NCBI RefSeq assembly: GCF_001422645.1
Contig: NZ_LMLR01000010.1
Span: 202,886-266,885, forward strand
Length of the DNA stretch: 64,000 bases
Reading direction: 5' to 3'
Origin: Arthrobacter sp. Leaf69
Lineage (GTDB): Bacteria > Actinomycetota > Actinomycetes > Actinomycetales > Micrococcaceae
Part shown: positions 52,279-63,915 of the stretch, piece by piece
Layout: each line of letters opens with the position of its first letter
Numbering within the stretch: the stretch's first letter is position 1
Notes under the pieces: model-generated
Databases searched by the model: none
What the model saw: the letters and a program-made list of their open reading frames with translations, nothing else
Told to the model about the DNA's origin: nothing
Made by a program: the position numbers and the translations under genes

Positions 52279-52335
52279 ATCTCTACCGTAGCCACAGGGG
52301 ACGCCGGATCCGAAACGGGCCGCGGCTGGTTGCCC

Positions 52336-52968
52336 CTAGACCGGTTCCGGCTCCCGGCCGGCCACGGCGCCGCTGATCTCCCGGTCGAGTTCGCGCATGA
52401 CGGGATAGGGGCCCACCTCGCGGCGGACGGTCTCCAGGCCACCTTCGCGGCGGCTGATTTCGAGGCCGATTTCGGTGTAGGTCGCGAGGAGCTGCGTCCG
52501 GGCCATATCCGCGGGGTTGTCCATCATCCCGAACACCGAGTCGCTCGCGGCCAGCAGTTCATCGTCGGAGTAGACATTCAACGGCCGGGTTCCTGTGGCG
52601 TCGATGGACGCGGAGAAGTCAGCGGAGAGGTCAAGCGGGCGCACGGCTCCGCTGGGGGCGTCCCGGAAAGGAGTCAGTTCAAGCGAGACGCCGGCGGAGG
52701 CGGGCAGCGCACCGGCTGTTTCGACCAGGGCTGCCGCGCCATCGATCGCGTTGAGGTCGTTCCGGAGACCTGCGAGGGCCGCTGACTCCACAAGAACAGC
52801 GAGGCCAAGGTTCACCCGGATGTGCGAAGTGATGCCCATCCGCCGGACGCGCTGGATCAGCTGCATGAGAACGGGGCGGGACTGTTGCGTAAGGCTCCCC
52901 CGGACGTCGATCCGGACGATATCTGACGCGATGTCTAGGGTGGGCTGGGCATTAAGAGAGGTGTCCAT
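52336..52968 (-). CDS. STAS-like protein of unknown function
   Basis: A 210-residue cytoplasmic protein. The first ~95 residues (LDIASDIVRIDVRGSLTQQSRPVLMQLIQRVRRMG, then HIRVNLGLAVLVESAALAGLRNDL) resemble a STAS/anti-anti-sigma fold: strand, helix, then a strand-turn with the usual Ser position at VESAAL. The second half is helical (PADMARTQLLATYTEIGLEISRRE). I do not recognise a named family. The GGAG at 52974-52977 supports ATG 52968. It sits next to an ANTAR regulator on the same strand, so the two may form a stress-signalling pair (inference). Confidence 0.6.
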   Translation of the reverse strand: MDTSLNAQPTLDIASDIVRIDVRGSLTQQSRPVLMQLIQRVRRMGITSHIRVNLGLAVLVESAALAGLRNDLNAIDGAAALVETAGALPASAGVSLELTPFRDAPSGAVRPLDLSADFSASIDATGTRPLNVYSDDELLAASDSVFGMMDNPADMARTQLLATYTEIGLEISRREGGLETVRREVGPYPVMRELDREISGAVAGREPEPV

Positions 52969-53064
52969 AGGTACTCCAAAAAGAAGGAATCTATGGCCGA
53001 CGGCTCAACCTCATTCAGCGTATAGGCCAGCCGCGGTGCGCACAAGTCATATTGGGCTACCGGT

Positions 53065-53838
53065 TCAGCCGGCCTCTTGCCGGCCGGGTTCCTCGAAGTG
53101 GGTGCGGGACGCCGTGCCGCCCACCGACTGGACCAGTGAGGTGGCGATGTCGCGGAGCTTGACGTTGCCGTTGCTCGAGGCGTCCGTGAGGATCCTGACT
53201 GCAGTCTCCTGGCTGCAGCGGTTCTGGGCCATGACAATCCCGATGGCCATGTCGATCACAGTGCGGGATTCGAGTGTGGCCCGGAGATTCGTGGCGCTGT
53301 CTGTGTGCAGGGAGAACCGGACGGCCAGCCGCAGGGCCTGGGAAATTTCGCGGGTGTAGCCGCGGGCCCGGGCGGCAACATCGCCGTCGAACTTGTGCGG
53401 CACATCCGAATAGAGGTTGAGGGCCGCCTGGGCCTCGCCCTGCAGGTGGAACGGCACGGAGAGCACCGACCGCAGTCCGTGCGAGGCGACAGCGCTGGCG
53501 TAGTCCGGTCCCCAGCGGTCCTCGTCAAACAGGTCCGGAACGTAGACCTCACGCTCCTCCTGCGCCGCCGTCAGGCACGGGCCCTGCGAGAGCCGGTACT
53601 GGATTTCGTCCACCTCGCGGGCGGAATCGCTGCTCCAGCCGATGGTCGCGGCCTTGCGGTCGCGCAGCAGTGTGATTCCGCACAGGGCGTCGTCCCCGGT
53701 GCCCGCGACCTGGTGCGCGGAGAAACGGGCGAGTTCGTTGAGGAAGTCCTCGAAGTCGGCGCTGTCCAGGATGAGGTTCTGGATCTGATCGACCGTACTG
53801 AGGGGTTCACTTCCGAGGACTTCTTCGGGAAGGAGCAT
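53065..53838 (-). CDS. GAF and ANTAR domain RNA-binding regulator
   Basis: A 257-residue antiterminator-type regulator. Residues ~30-170 form a GAF sensor domain (FEDFLNELARFSAHQVAGTGDDALCGITLLRD... LSQGPCLTAAQEEREVYVPDL... GLRSVLSVPFHLQGEAQAALNLYS). Residues ~180-240 are an ANTAR domain: ATLESRTVIDMAIGIVMAQNRCSQETAVRILTDASSNGNVKLRDIA, with the signature IDMAIGIVMAQ. ANTAR proteins bind paired hexaloop hairpins in leader RNA and prevent termination; I do not see such a leader nearby. The start is ATG 53838 without a clear ribosome-binding site. Confidence 0.88.
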   Translation of the reverse strand: MLLPEEVLGSEPLSTVDQIQNLILDSADFEDFLNELARFSAHQVAGTGDDALCGITLLRDRKAATIGWSSDSAREVDEIQYRLSQGPCLTAAQEEREVYVPDLFDEDRWGPDYASAVASHGLRSVLSVPFHLQGEAQAALNLYSDVPHKFDGDVAARARGYTREISQALRLAVRFSLHTDSATNLRATLESRTVIDMAIGIVMAQNRCSQETAVRILTDASSNGNVKLRDIATSLVQSVGGTASRTHFEEPGRQEAG

Positions 53839-53933
53839 GGCGCGTGGTCTCCGGGGGTGTTCAAAGGGATATTACAGAATGATAAAACACACCCAATCCA
53901 CCGTCTACACGCGTCCGCTGAGGGAAGAACCGC

Positions 53934-54518
53934 CTAGCCGAGGCCGAGTTCGTCCTTCCCGAAGGCGAAGAGGTAGGGAACGCCGGCCTCGGCCTCGATC
54001 TTTTCCTTGGCCCCGGTGTCGCGGTCCACGATCACGGCGACGGCAACAACGTTGCCGCCGGCCTTGCGGACTCCTTCGACGGCGGTCAGCGCGGAGCCGC
54101 CGGTGGTGGACGTATCTTCCAGCACCAACACCTTGCGGCCGTCAACGGAGGGGCCCTCCACCTGCCGGCCCATGCCGTAGGATTTCTGGGCTTTGCGGAC
54201 GACGAAGGCGTCCACGGTGCGTCCGGCGTCGACGGCGGAGTGCATCACGGCGGTGCCGACTGGGTCGGCGCCCATGGTCAGTCCGCCGGCGCACTCAAAG
54301 TCGATCCCGGCGTCGTCCAGCAGCGAAAGCATGACCTGGCCGACCAGCTTGGACGCCTCATGGTGCAGCGTGATCCGGCGCAGGTCGATGTAGTAATCGG
54401 CTTCGGCGCCGCTGGAGAGGATGACCTTGCCGCGGACAACGGCCAGCTCCTTGATCAGTTCAAGCAGGCGGGCACGGGCGGCAGCGGTGTCAGCTGCAGG
54501 GGCACTGTTGGCAGTCAT
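53934..54518 (-). CDS. pyrE: Orotate phosphoribosyltransferase
   Basis: PyrE joins orotate to PRPP, giving OMP in pyrimidine synthesis. The 194-residue length is standard for actinobacteria. Visible features: KVILSSGAEADYYIDLRRITLHHEASKLVG near 31 (substrate-binding), GGLTMGADPVGTAV near 78 (PRPP pocket), KAQKSYGMGRQVEG near 109 (flexible loop with catalytic Lys) and the PRPP signature VLVLEDTSTTGGSALTAVE near 130. ATG 54518. It lies downstream of no pyrimidine gene in the window and stands alone, divergent from the ligase-led operon at 54659. Confidence 0.95.
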   Translation of the reverse strand: MTANSAPAADTAAARARLLELIKELAVVRGKVILSSGAEADYYIDLRRITLHHEASKLVGQVMLSLLDDAGIDFECAGGLTMGADPVGTAVMHSAVDAGRTVDAFVVRKAQKSYGMGRQVEGPSVDGRKVLVLEDTSTTGGSALTAVEGVRKAGGNVVAVAVIVDRDTGAKEKIEAEAGVPYLFAFGKDELGLG

Positions 54519-54658
54519 GGGACCCAGTTTAGTGGCTGGGTGGTTCAGGACTCCCAGCCGGTCTGTTAGATGTCGGGGCGCCGCGGGCGGATCCGGGGAT
54601 GAACGCGCCGGGCCTTTCTCCTCTAGGCACCCCCGCCGGGCAGGAGTCCGATGGAACC

Positions 54659-56478
<1,820 letters not shown>

Positions 56479-56482
<4 letters not shown>

Positions 56483-57480
56483 CCGGGCCGCTCGAGCCGC
56501 CGGCCCGCGCGCTGGACCCGGCCCACGGCCGGCATCTGCTGCTGCAGATGCTGCGTGTCCGGCGGCTTGAGGAGAAATGCGTCGAGCTGTACAGTGCCGC
56601 CAAGATCCGCGGCTTCCTGCACGTTTACATCGGCGAGGAAGCTGTCGCGGCAGGCGTCCTGGAATCACTGGAGCCGGAGGACGCCATCCTGGCGACCTAC
56701 CGGGAACACGGCCATGCCCTGCTTCGCGGGGTTTCCGCCGGGGCGATCCTCGCCGAGATGTACGGCCACGTCGAGGGCTGCTGCCGGGGCCGCGGCGGCT
56801 CCATGCATCTCTTCGACGCCGCCACGCGCTTCTATGGAGGCAACGCGATCGTCGCCGGCGGGCTGCCGCTCGCCGTCGGCATGGCGCTCGCGGACAAGAT
56901 GAGCGGCCGCTCCCGCGCCACCGTGTGCTTCTTCGGCGAAGGCGCCGTCGCGGAAGGCGAATTCCACGAGAGCCTTAACCTCGCCGCGCTCTGGCGGCTG
57001 CCCGTGCTGTTCTGCTGCGAAAACAACCTGTACGCGATGGGAACGGCGCTGGGCCGTTCGGAATCCCAGACGGACATGGCGCTCAAGGCCTCCGGCTATG
57101 AAATCGCGGCGTGGGCCGTGGACGGCATGGACGTTCTCGCCGTCGAGGACGCCGCGCGCCGCGCCGTCGAGGCTGTGCGCGCCGGCGGTGGACCGCACTT
57201 CCTGGAGCTGCGCACGTACCGGTTCCGGGCGCACTCGATGTTCGACCCGGAACGGTACCGCGACAAAGCCGAGGTGGCCCAGTGGCTCGAACGCGATCCC
57301 ATCAACCTGCTGCGCGCCACGATGGAGGCCGCCGGCCAGCTCTCGGCCCAGGAGTGGGACCAGCTGCAGGCCGAGGCCAACGCGGAGGTCACTGCCGCCG
57401 TCGAATTCGCCGAAGCCGGGACCCTGGAACCCGTGGAGGATTTGACCCGCTTCGTCTACAGCGAGCGGAGCGCGCCATGA
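56479..57480 (+). CDS. 2-oxoacid dehydrogenase E1 component, alpha subunit
   Basis: A 333-residue thiamine-diphosphate-dependent E1 alpha subunit, of the pyruvate/acetoin dehydrogenase type, which decarboxylates the 2-oxoacid. Features: [40 protein letters not shown] (span 22-61), the [13 protein letters not shown] loop near 96, and the ThDP motif [34 protein letters not shown] (span 150-183), with Glu in place of the usual Asp of the GDG motif. The phosphorylation-loop-like [20 protein letters not shown] is near 240. ATG overlaps the ligase stop, and the end overlaps E1 beta (ATGA). The true substrate cannot be read. Confidence 0.9.
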
Positions 57481-58457
57481 AATCCAGCTACCGCGAGGCG
57501 CTCCGGGCCGGGATTCGCGACGCCATGATCCGGGACGAGCGGGTCTTCCTGATGGGCGAGGACGTCGGGGCTTATGGCGGGTCCTTCGCCGTGAGCCTGG
57601 GCCTGCTGGAGGAGTTCGGCCCGGAACGCATCCGCGACACTCCGCTCTCCGAGTCCGGTTTCGTGGGCGCCGGCATCGGCGCGGCCCTGGGCGGGATGCG
57701 TCCCATCGTGGAGATCATGACCGTCAACTTCAGCCTGCTTGCCCTGGACCAGATCGTGAACAACGCGGCGAGCCTGCTGCACATGTCCGGCGGGCAGTTC
57801 AATGTGCCCATCGTGATCCGGATGACCACGGGCGCCGGGCGTCAGCTCGGCGCCCAGCACTCGCACAGCCTGGAGGGCTGGTTTGCGCACATCCCCGGGC
57901 TGCGTATCCTGACCCCCGCCACCCTGGCCGACGCCCGCGGGATGGTGTGGCCCGCGCTGCAGGACCCGGATCCGGTGCTGATCTTCGAACACGGCTCGCT
58001 CTACAACGTGACCGGGGAGCTCGACGACGATGCCGGCCCCGTGGACATCGACACGGCCGCTGTCCGGCGGCCCGGCGCCGACATCACGCTGATCACCTAC
58101 GGCGGGACGCTTCCGGCCGTGCTGGACGCCGCAGAGCAACTCGCGGCAGAGGGCATCGACGCCGAGGTGCTGGACCTGCGCACGCTCCGTCCCCTGGACG
58201 AGGCCTCAATCCTCGCCTCCGTCCGCAGGACCCACCGAGCCGTGGTGGTGGACGAAGGGTGGCGCAGCGGGAGCATCTCCGCCGAAATCAGCGCCCGGAT
58301 CACCGAGAACGCGTTCTATGACCTGGATGCCCCGGTGGGCCGGGTCTGCAGCGCCGAAGTGCCGATCCCCTACTCGAAGCATCTGGAACTGGCGGCCCTG
58401 CCGTCCGTGGACCGGATCCTCGCGGCGGCCAGGCAGGCGGTCAGCGCCGGTGGCTGA
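57477..58457 (+). CDS. 2-oxoacid dehydrogenase E1 component, beta subunit
   Basis: A 326-residue E1 beta subunit, partner of the preceding E1 alpha. It reads [41 protein letters not shown] near 2-42 (span), [28 protein letters not shown] near 58, [31 protein letters not shown] near 114 with the conserved QHSHSLE, and [30 protein letters not shown] near 230. These are the ThDP- and interface-forming elements of the family. It overlaps both neighbours (ATGA with E1 alpha, 8 bases with E2), giving tight translational coupling. Confidence 0.92.
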   Translation: MKSSYREALRAGIRDAMIRDERVFLMGEDVGAYGGSFAVSLGLLEEFGPERIRDTPLSESGFVGAGIGAALGGMRPIVEIMTVNFSLLALDQIVNNAASLLHMSGGQFNVPIVIRMTTGAGRQLGAQHSHSLEGWFAHIPGLRILTPATLADARGMVWPALQDPDPVLIFEHGSLYNVTGELDDDAGPVDIDTAAVRRPGADITLITYGGTLPAVLDAAEQLAAEGIDAEVLDLRTLRPLDEASILASVRRTHRAVVVDEGWRSGSISAEISARITENAFYDLDAPVGRVCSAEVPIPYSKHLELAALPSVDRILAAARQAVSAGG

Positions 58458-59811
58458 TTTCCTGATGCCATCGCTCGGGGCCGACATGGAGCACGGCAAA
58501 ATCGTCGAATGGCTGGTCAAGCCCGGCGACTACGTCCGCCGCGGCGATCTCGTGGCGGTGGTGGACACGGACAAGACCGTCATGGACGTGGAGTCCTTCC
58601 AGGAGGGAGTGGTCGCCGAACTGCTCGTGGACCCCGGGGCAACGGTACCGATCGGGACCCCGCTGGCCCGGATCACCCCGACCCCGGCCGAAGTCGGCGC
58701 GCCGGCCCCACCGGTTGCCCCCACGCCATCTAGTGCGGCAGCGCCCCCGGTCCGTGCCGCCGTAGTGCAGGCATCTCGCGGGGAGCCTCCACCCATCGCC
58801 CCTCCGGTGCGGCATCTGGCCCACCGGCTCGGGGTTGATACGGCCAGGATCCACGGCACCGGCAAAGGCGGCGCCGTCACGCGGGCCGACGTGGAGCACG
58901 CTGTGGCGGCGAGGCCGTCCGCCGGACGGGTGCGGTCCTCCCCGCGGGCCCGTCGGCTCGCCGCGGAACTCGGCGTCGAGCTGTCCGGGGTCAGCGGCAC
59001 CGGACCGGAGGGCGCCGTGACAGTGGCCGACGTGCAGCACGCAGCGGGCAGCCGGGCGGAAGCCGCGGCTCCCGCCGAGCCCGCTCCCCCGCGGGAACAC
59101 GCCCCCGAGGCGCCGCACCCGGGGAAAAGCCCGGACGCCCGCGAGCGCGTCGCCAGCCTGCGCCGTGCCGTCGGCGCCCTCATGTCACGGTCAAAGAAGA
59201 CCATCCCCCACTACTACCTGAGCACGACCCTGGACCTGCGCGCCGCCGTCGAATGGATGCAGTCCGTCAACGCGCACCGGCCGGTGGCGTCCCGGCTGGT
59301 TCCCTCGGCGCTGCTGCTCAAGGCTGCGGCGCTCGCGGCCAAAGACGTGCCGGAGGTCAACGGCTTCTACGACGACGGCGGGTTCCGGCCCAGCGCGTCC
59401 GTGCACCTCGGCGTCGCCGTAGCCTTGCGGCAGGGCGGCATTGTGGCCCCCGCCATCCACGACGCGGACACCCTGGCCGTGGACGTGCTCATGGAGCAGC
59501 TGCGGGACCTTGTCGGCCGCGCCCGGACCGGCCGGCTGCAGCGCGCCGAAATGGCGGATCCCACCATCACCGTGACCAACCTCGGGGACCTGGGCGTGGA
59601 GAGTGTGTTCGGGGTGATCTATCCCCCGCAGGTCGCGATGCTCGGCTTGGGCCGGGTCATGGAACAACCCTGGGCACAGAACGGGCTGCTGGGTGTCCGG
59701 CCGGCTGTTACCGCCACCCTCTCCGCCGACCACCGCGTTAGCGACGGGCTCCGCGGCGGCCGCTACCTGACCCGGATCGACGAGCTGCTGCAGAAGCCGG
59801 AGGAACTGTGA
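58450..59811 (+). CDS. 2-oxoacid dehydrogenase E2 (lipoyl acyltransferase) with two PSBD repeats
   Basis: A 453-residue dihydrolipoamide acyltransferase. Lipoyl domain at 1-77 with the lipoyl Lys in [13 protein letters not shown] near 40; a Pro/Ala linker; then two peripheral-subunit-binding repeats, [33 protein letters not shown] near 118 and [35 protein letters not shown] near 162; a second linker; and the catalytic domain from ~235, ending with the active-site His-Asp in [17 protein letters not shown]. Most E2 have one PSBD. The start is GTG 58450, overlapping the E1 beta stop. No E3 gene is nearby, so a shared lipoamide dehydrogenase must be used. Confidence 0.9.
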   Translation: MADFLMPSLGADMEHGKIVEWLVKPGDYVRRGDLVAVVDTDKTVMDVESFQEGVVAELLVDPGATVPIGTPLARITPTPAEVGAPAPPVAPTPSSAAAPPVRAAVVQASRGEPPPIAPPVRHLAHRLGVDTARIHGTGKGGAVTRADVEHAVAARPSAGRVRSSPRARRLAAELGVELSGVSGTGPEGAVTVADVQHAAGSRAEAAAPAEPAPPREHAPEAPHPGKSPDARERVASLRRAVGALMSRSKKTIPHYYLSTTLDLRAAVEWMQSVNAHRPVASRLVPSALLLKAAALAAKDVPEVNGFYDDGGFRPSASVHLGVAVALRQGGIVAPAIHDADTLAVDVLMEQLRDLVGRARTGRLQRAEMADPTITVTNLGDLGVESVFGVIYPPQVAMLGLGRVMEQPWAQNGLLGVRPAVTATLSADHRVSDGLRGGRYLTRIDELLQKPEEL

Positions 59812-59854
59812 ACCAGATGGGAATTGTGAAGCAGAGTGCGCAACGGGAGGAACC

Positions 59855-60097
59855 ATGAACGAACAGGACGCCCGGGACGCGGTGCGTGCCGCGATCGGCA
59901 AGGTGGCACCGGACGTCGAGCTGGCCGAGGTGGACGAGGACGCCCGGCTGCGGCAGGACCTGGAGCTCGACTCGTTGGACTTCCTCCGGCTGGTCGAAAC
60001 GATCGACACGGCCACCGGCGTCGACATCCCGGAGCGCGACTACCCGGAAGTGGCCACCGTCAAGGGGTTGATCGGCTATCTCGCGGCCCACGGCTGA
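59855..60097 (+). CDS. Free-standing acyl carrier protein
   Basis: An 80-residue acidic acyl carrier protein. The phosphopantetheine-attachment Ser lies in LELDSLDFLRLVETIDTATGVDIPERDY (DSL motif near residue 40); helix I (DARDAVRAAIGKVAPDVE) and helix III/IV (VATVKGLIGYLAAH) are typical. It is not in a fatty-acid synthesis cluster but 43 bases after an E2 gene in a five-gene operon with E1 alpha, E1 beta and an AMP ligase. ATG 59855 follows GGAGGAACC. Its presence suggests that the acyl group made by the dehydrogenase or ligase is carried on ACP (inference). Confidence 0.9.
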   Translation: MNEQDARDAVRAAIGKVAPDVELAEVDEDARLRQDLELDSLDFLRLVETIDTATGVDIPERDYPEVATVKGLIGYLAAHG

Positions 60098-60171
60098 GCC
60101 CGGCCGCTACACCCCGGCAGGTGGACAACCAAACTGCCCCCTGATCGGCTCCTTGCCTGTGTGACGAACGG

Positions 60172-61419
60172 CTACGAACGCTGCGGAGTGCGGCGGGCGA
60201 AGGCGGGCGCGTGTTCGGGCCGGGGTCCGAAGGCAACGAACCGCGGCACCACCCGTCCGGCGGCCGGGATGTGCCGGGCCAGGAACAGCAGGACGGCCGG
60301 CGCCCCGGCCCGTTTTCCGGTCATGATTGGCTCGAACAGGACCCGGTGCATGACCCGCTGGACGGTCTGCACGACGACGGTGGGCGTCCGCCGCCGTCGT
60401 TCAACCCTCGCGAGATCCGCGCGGGAGACCCTGCCGCGGAGCAGCGCCGGGACCAGGCCCTCCGCGGCGGCCACGGCGTCCTGGATGGCCAGGTTGATCC
60501 CGACACCGCCGGCGGGCGACATGGCGTGCGCAGCGTCGCCAATGCAGAGCAGCCCGTTGATGTGCCATTCGCGCAGCCGGTCCAGCCGCACGTCGAGCCA
60601 ATGCAGGTCCGCCAGGGAAGAGATGGCGTCCACACGGTCGGCCAGGTCGGGGCGAAGGGCCGCGATCCGCTGCCGGAAGCGGTCAATCCCTTCGGCGCGG
60701 ATCCGGGCGTCGGTGCCTTTCGGCGCGAGGTAACCCATCTGGTAGTAGTCGGTGCGGTTGAGTCCCAGCAGGGCCTCGCCCCGGCCGAACGCGGGAACGA
60801 TTCCGGCCACGGCACCCTGCTCGGAGGCATAGCGCGGCAGCCGGAACCACCAGGTGTCGAACGGCACCCGGTACTCCTTCGGCGCGAGCCCGGCCGCGCG
60901 GCGCAGGGTGGAATGCCGCCCGTCCGTGGCGACCACAAGGTCGGCCCTGAGCTCGCTTTCCGTTCCGTCCGCGGCGCGGTAGCGGACCCCGGTCACCCGG
61001 CCGCCGTTCCGGACCAGCGCGGTGGCGGTGGAACTCATCCGCAGGGTGAAGGACGGCTCGGCGGCGGCGGCGTCGGCAAGGAAGTTCAGGAAGTCCCACT
61101 GCGGCATCAGCGCCACGTAGTTGTACGGCGGCGGCAGCGACTCGAAGTTGCCCATCACCACCGGCCGCCCGCCCGGGACCGGGAAGGCGACATTGGTGAG
61201 CCGGCTTTGCGGAAGCCGGCGGAACTCCTCGCCGAGGCCCAGTTCATCGATCAGCCTGACGGTCGAGGCGTGGACGGTGTCGCCGCGGAAATCACGGAAG
61301 AAATCGGCGTGCTTCTCCAGTACCGTCACATCCACGCCTGCACGGGCCAGCAGCAGCCCCAGCATCATCCCGGCCGGGCCGCCGCCGACCACCACGCATC
61401 CGGTCGTCTCCATGGCCAT
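60172..61419 (-). CDS. FAD-dependent monooxygenase (UbiH/PHBH-like)
   Basis: A 415-residue flavoprotein hydroxylase. The FAD Rossmann motif is VVVGGGPAGMMLGLLLARAGVDVTVLEKH at 9-37 (span); RADLVVATDGRHSTLRRAAGL near 160 is the DG motif; LCIGDAAHAMSPAGGVGINLAIQDA near 292 is the GD motif that binds the FAD ribityl chain. This is the group A aromatic-hydroxylase family (ubiquinone, p-hydroxybenzoate and antibiotic hydroxylases); the substrate is not clear. It is convergent with the acyl-carrier operon, with 74 bases between, so cotranscription is excluded. The start is ATG 61419 or 61413; neither has a clear ribosome-binding site. Confidence 0.85.
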   Translation of the reverse strand: MAMETTGCVVVGGGPAGMMLGLLLARAGVDVTVLEKHADFFRDFRGDTVHASTVRLIDELGLGEEFRRLPQSRLTNVAFPVPGGRPVVMGNFESLPPPYNYVALMPQWDFLNFLADAAAAEPSFTLRMSSTATALVRNGGRVTGVRYRAADGTESELRADLVVATDGRHSTLRRAAGLAPKEYRVPFDTWWFRLPRYASEQGAVAGIVPAFGRGEALLGLNRTDYYQMGYLAPKGTDARIRAEGIDRFRQRIAALRPDLADRVDAISSLADLHWLDVRLDRLREWHINGLLCIGDAAHAMSPAGGVGINLAIQDAVAAAEGLVPALLRGRVSRADLARVERRRRTPTVVVQTVQRVMHRVLFEPIMTGKRAGAPAVLLFLARHIPAAGRVVPRFVAFGPRPEHAPAFARRTPQRS

Positions 61420-61484
61420 ACGCTACGCCCGCGCGGGCCCCGGCGGGAGGGGTTTTCGCGGCGAATTCCGCCCTGCGCGGCGGT

Positions 61485-61526
61485 TTCGGACCGGCGCTAC
61501 GGAGATCCGCGCAGCGCCGGTCCGAA
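61485..61526 (-). terminator. 14-bp perfect hairpin between the GntK-GH3 and FAD-monooxygenase genes
   Basis: TTCGGACCGGCGCT (61485-61498) and AGCGCCGGTCCGAA (61513-61526) are exact reverse complements with a 14-base loop. A third related copy (GCGCAGGTCCGAA, 61532-61544) lies beside it. It sits between the stop of the upstream minus-strand gene (61558) and the start of the next (61419), so probably terminates the former. Confidence 0.65.
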
Positions 61527-61557
61527 TGCGTAGCGCAGGTCCGAAAAGCCCGCCGCG

Positions 61558-63915
61558 TTAGAGCCGGGTGTCGAAGGAATCGCAGAAGACGTTCTCGTTG
61601 AACGTGCCCTGGAATTCCGACTTGCCCTGGATCTTCCCGATGGTTGCCCGGATGGCCTCGGGCGTTCCGGCGTGCGCGTGGATGGCGGTCTTAACCATGG
61701 GCACGTCGATCAGGTGGTTGGGCTGATTGAGTGAGACGAACACGGTGGGGACCTCCGTGACGTACCAGGGGATTTCCGCGGCCATGGGTGTGGACCACTT
61801 GATCCGGATGGCAGCCTCCTGGGCGAAGCCCTTGACATTGGCGAACACGAACGCGGCGTCGTACTTGTCCGCGTAGTCGCCGGTGGCTTCCTCGGAGATG
61901 ACCGACATGAAGTTCACGCCGGTCTCCCCTGCCGCCTCCCGCTGGTCCGCCGTCTTGAACAGGTGCACCTCGAACCCGGCGCTTTCCAGTTCGGCTTTGA
62001 CGGTGTCCAGGTAAGCCAGCGGATCAGCGCGGGTGAAGTCCGCGCCTCCGGAGATGCCGTACAGCCGGATGCGTTTGTGCGTTTCCGGGGTGATGGGCAG
62101 GTTGTTGGCGGTGTCCTTGACCAGCGCGACGGTCTTGTCCGCGATCTCCGCCGCCACGGCACGGTGGGCGTCGCTGCCGATAACCCCAAGGGCATCCGCC
62201 GGCGGAACCAGTTCCGCGGCCGACTTGCGGTGCAGCCCCAGGCTTGCCTTGAGGGCCAGGATCCGGCGCAGGGCGTCGTGCAGCCGTTGGTCGGAAATGA
62301 CGCCGGACTTGTAGCCGTCCAGCATGTACTGAAAATCCTCTGCCGGGTTGCGGAAGAACAGGAACATGTCGCAGCCGGCGGCGATGGTGGCGGGCACCAG
62401 ATCCTTGCGCTTCATGGCCTGGGTCAGGCCGATCATCTGCGAGGCGTCCGTGAGGATCAGCCCGTTGAAGCCGAGCTCGCCGCGGAGCAGGTCCTGGAGC
62501 AGTTCCGGCGCGAGGGTGGCGGGCATGATGTCCTTGTCCGCCAGACCGGGGCGGAAGTGCCGGGACAGCTGCGGCGCCCCGATGTGCCCGATCATGATGG
62601 ACTGCACACCATGGCCGATCATCTCCCGGTACACGTGCCCGTACGTCCGGTTCCACTCCTCGTAGCCGAGGGTGTTGTAGGACGTGACCCCGTGCTGGTC
62701 ACGTTCGTCCATGCCGTCGCCGGGGAAGTGCTTCATGGCGCAGGCTGTGGGTGACTCGCTGATGCCGTCGAAGTATTCCTTGGCGCGCTCCACCACAATC
62801 TCCGAGGTGTTGCCGAAAGCCCGCGTGGAGATGACCGTGTTCCGCCAGTTGTAGTGGATGTCCACGATCGGCGCGAACGCCCAGTTGCAGCCCAGCGCCG
62901 CGGTTTCCACTCCGGCGACCTGCCCCATCCGCCGGGCGATGGACTTGTCCGGATGCGAACCGGCCTGCAGATGCGTCGAAACAAACGTTCCGTCGTCGCA
63001 GCTTCCGGCTCCACCCATTTCCGGGTTGGATGCCACCAGGAGCGGGATGCGGGCCTTGGACTGCGCGTAGCGGATGTGCTCTTGCACCGCGGCAGAGGGC
63101 CCCGGCCGGTAGCGCATGCCGCCGACGTGGTAGTTCTCCAGGACACCGTCGAGGTACTCCGGGGAGTAATCATTGTTGTGATTGATGAACAGCTGCCCGA
63201 TTTTCTCCTCGAGGCTCATCCCGGCGATCGTGGCATCCACCCAGGCCACGGCGTCGTCGTCGAGGTTGAACGGCGCGGCCCGGAGGTCGACGTCGAACTC
63301 GCGCGGCCGGGTGCCCGCGGTACCGGATGGGTCACCGGCGCGGGTCCCCGTTCCCGCGGCGGAACCGGCGACGGCGGCAATGCCGGCCAGCGCTTCCGTC
63401 ACCACCTGGCTGACCGGGGCGGCGATGTCCACCACGATCCCGGTTTCGTCGGACTCGAGCGGTTCCAGCGTTGCGAGCTGGGAATCGAGCAGCGCGGCCG
63501 GCATGAAGTGGCCGGAGCGGCCTTCGAGCCGCGACCCCAGGACCTCTTTGCTGCCGTGCAGGTGGAGGAACACGGTGCCGGGCGCCAGGGCGCGGATGGC
63601 GTCCCGGTAACAGCGTTTGAGGGCCGAGCAGGCGAGCACCAGACCGCCGTCGCCGGCGTTGGCGAGCTCGCTGCCCACGGTGGCGAGCCAGGGCCAGCGG
63701 TCCTCGTCCGTCAGCGGGATCCCGGCTGCCATCTTGGCGACGTTCTCCACCGGGTGGAGGGAGTCGCCGTCGAGGAAGGGTGCGCCGAGTCCGCGGGCGA
63801 CGAGGTCGCCGATGGTCGTCTTGCCGCAGCCGGAGACGCCCATTACAACGATGCGGGGTCCGGTCATGCCTGTCGGTTCGGTGGCGGTCATCAGTGCTGC
63901 CCGGTTACCAGTCAT
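61558..63915 (-). CDS. Gluconokinase fused to a GH3 glycoside hydrolase
   Basis: A single 785-residue frame holding two enzymes. Residues ~20-180 are a GntK/IdnK gluconate kinase: P-loop [53 protein letters not shown] (span), then [12 protein letters not shown] and [20 protein letters not shown], all family signatures. After a linker (~182-218), residues ~220-785 are a family 3 glycosidase: [31 protein letters not shown] near 432, and the nucleophile Asp in [11 protein letters not shown] near 522. I see no frameshift or stop at the join. ATG 63915 overlaps the upstream gene by 11 bases; 63891 and 63867 are later alternatives. Confidence 0.88.
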   Translation of the reverse strand: MTGNRAALMTATEPTGMTGPRIVVMGVSGCGKTTIGDLVARGLGAPFLDGDSLHPVENVAKMAAGIPLTDEDRWPWLATVGSELANAGDGGLVLACSALKRCYRDAIRALAPGTVFLHLHGSKEVLGSRLEGRSGHFMPAALLDSQLATLEPLESDETGIVVDIAAPVSQVVTEALAGIAAVAGSAAGTGTRAGDPSGTAGTRPREFDVDLRAAPFNLDDDAVAWVDATIAGMSLEEKIGQLFINHNNDYSPEYLDGVLENYHVGGMRYRPGPSAAVQEHIRYAQSKARIPLLVASNPEMGGAGSCDDGTFVSTHLQAGSHPDKSIARRMGQVAGVETAALGCNWAFAPIVDIHYNWRNTVISTRAFGNTSEIVVERAKEYFDGISESPTACAMKHFPGDGMDERDQHGVTSYNTLGYEEWNRTYGHVYREMIGHGVQSIMIGHIGAPQLSRHFRPGLADKDIMPATLAPELLQDLLRGELGFNGLILTDASQMIGLTQAMKRKDLVPATIAAGCDMFLFFRNPAEDFQYMLDGYKSGVISDQRLHDALRRILALKASLGLHRKSAAELVPPADALGVIGSDAHRAVAAEIADKTVALVKDTANNLPITPETHKRIRLYGISGGADFTRADPLAYLDTVKAELESAGFEVHLFKTADQREAAGETGVNFMSVISEEATGDYADKYDAAFVFANVKGFAQEAAIRIKWSTPMAAEIPWYVTEVPTVFVSLNQPNHLIDVPMVKTAIHAHAGTPEAIRATIGKIQGKSEFQGTFNENVFCDSFDTRL

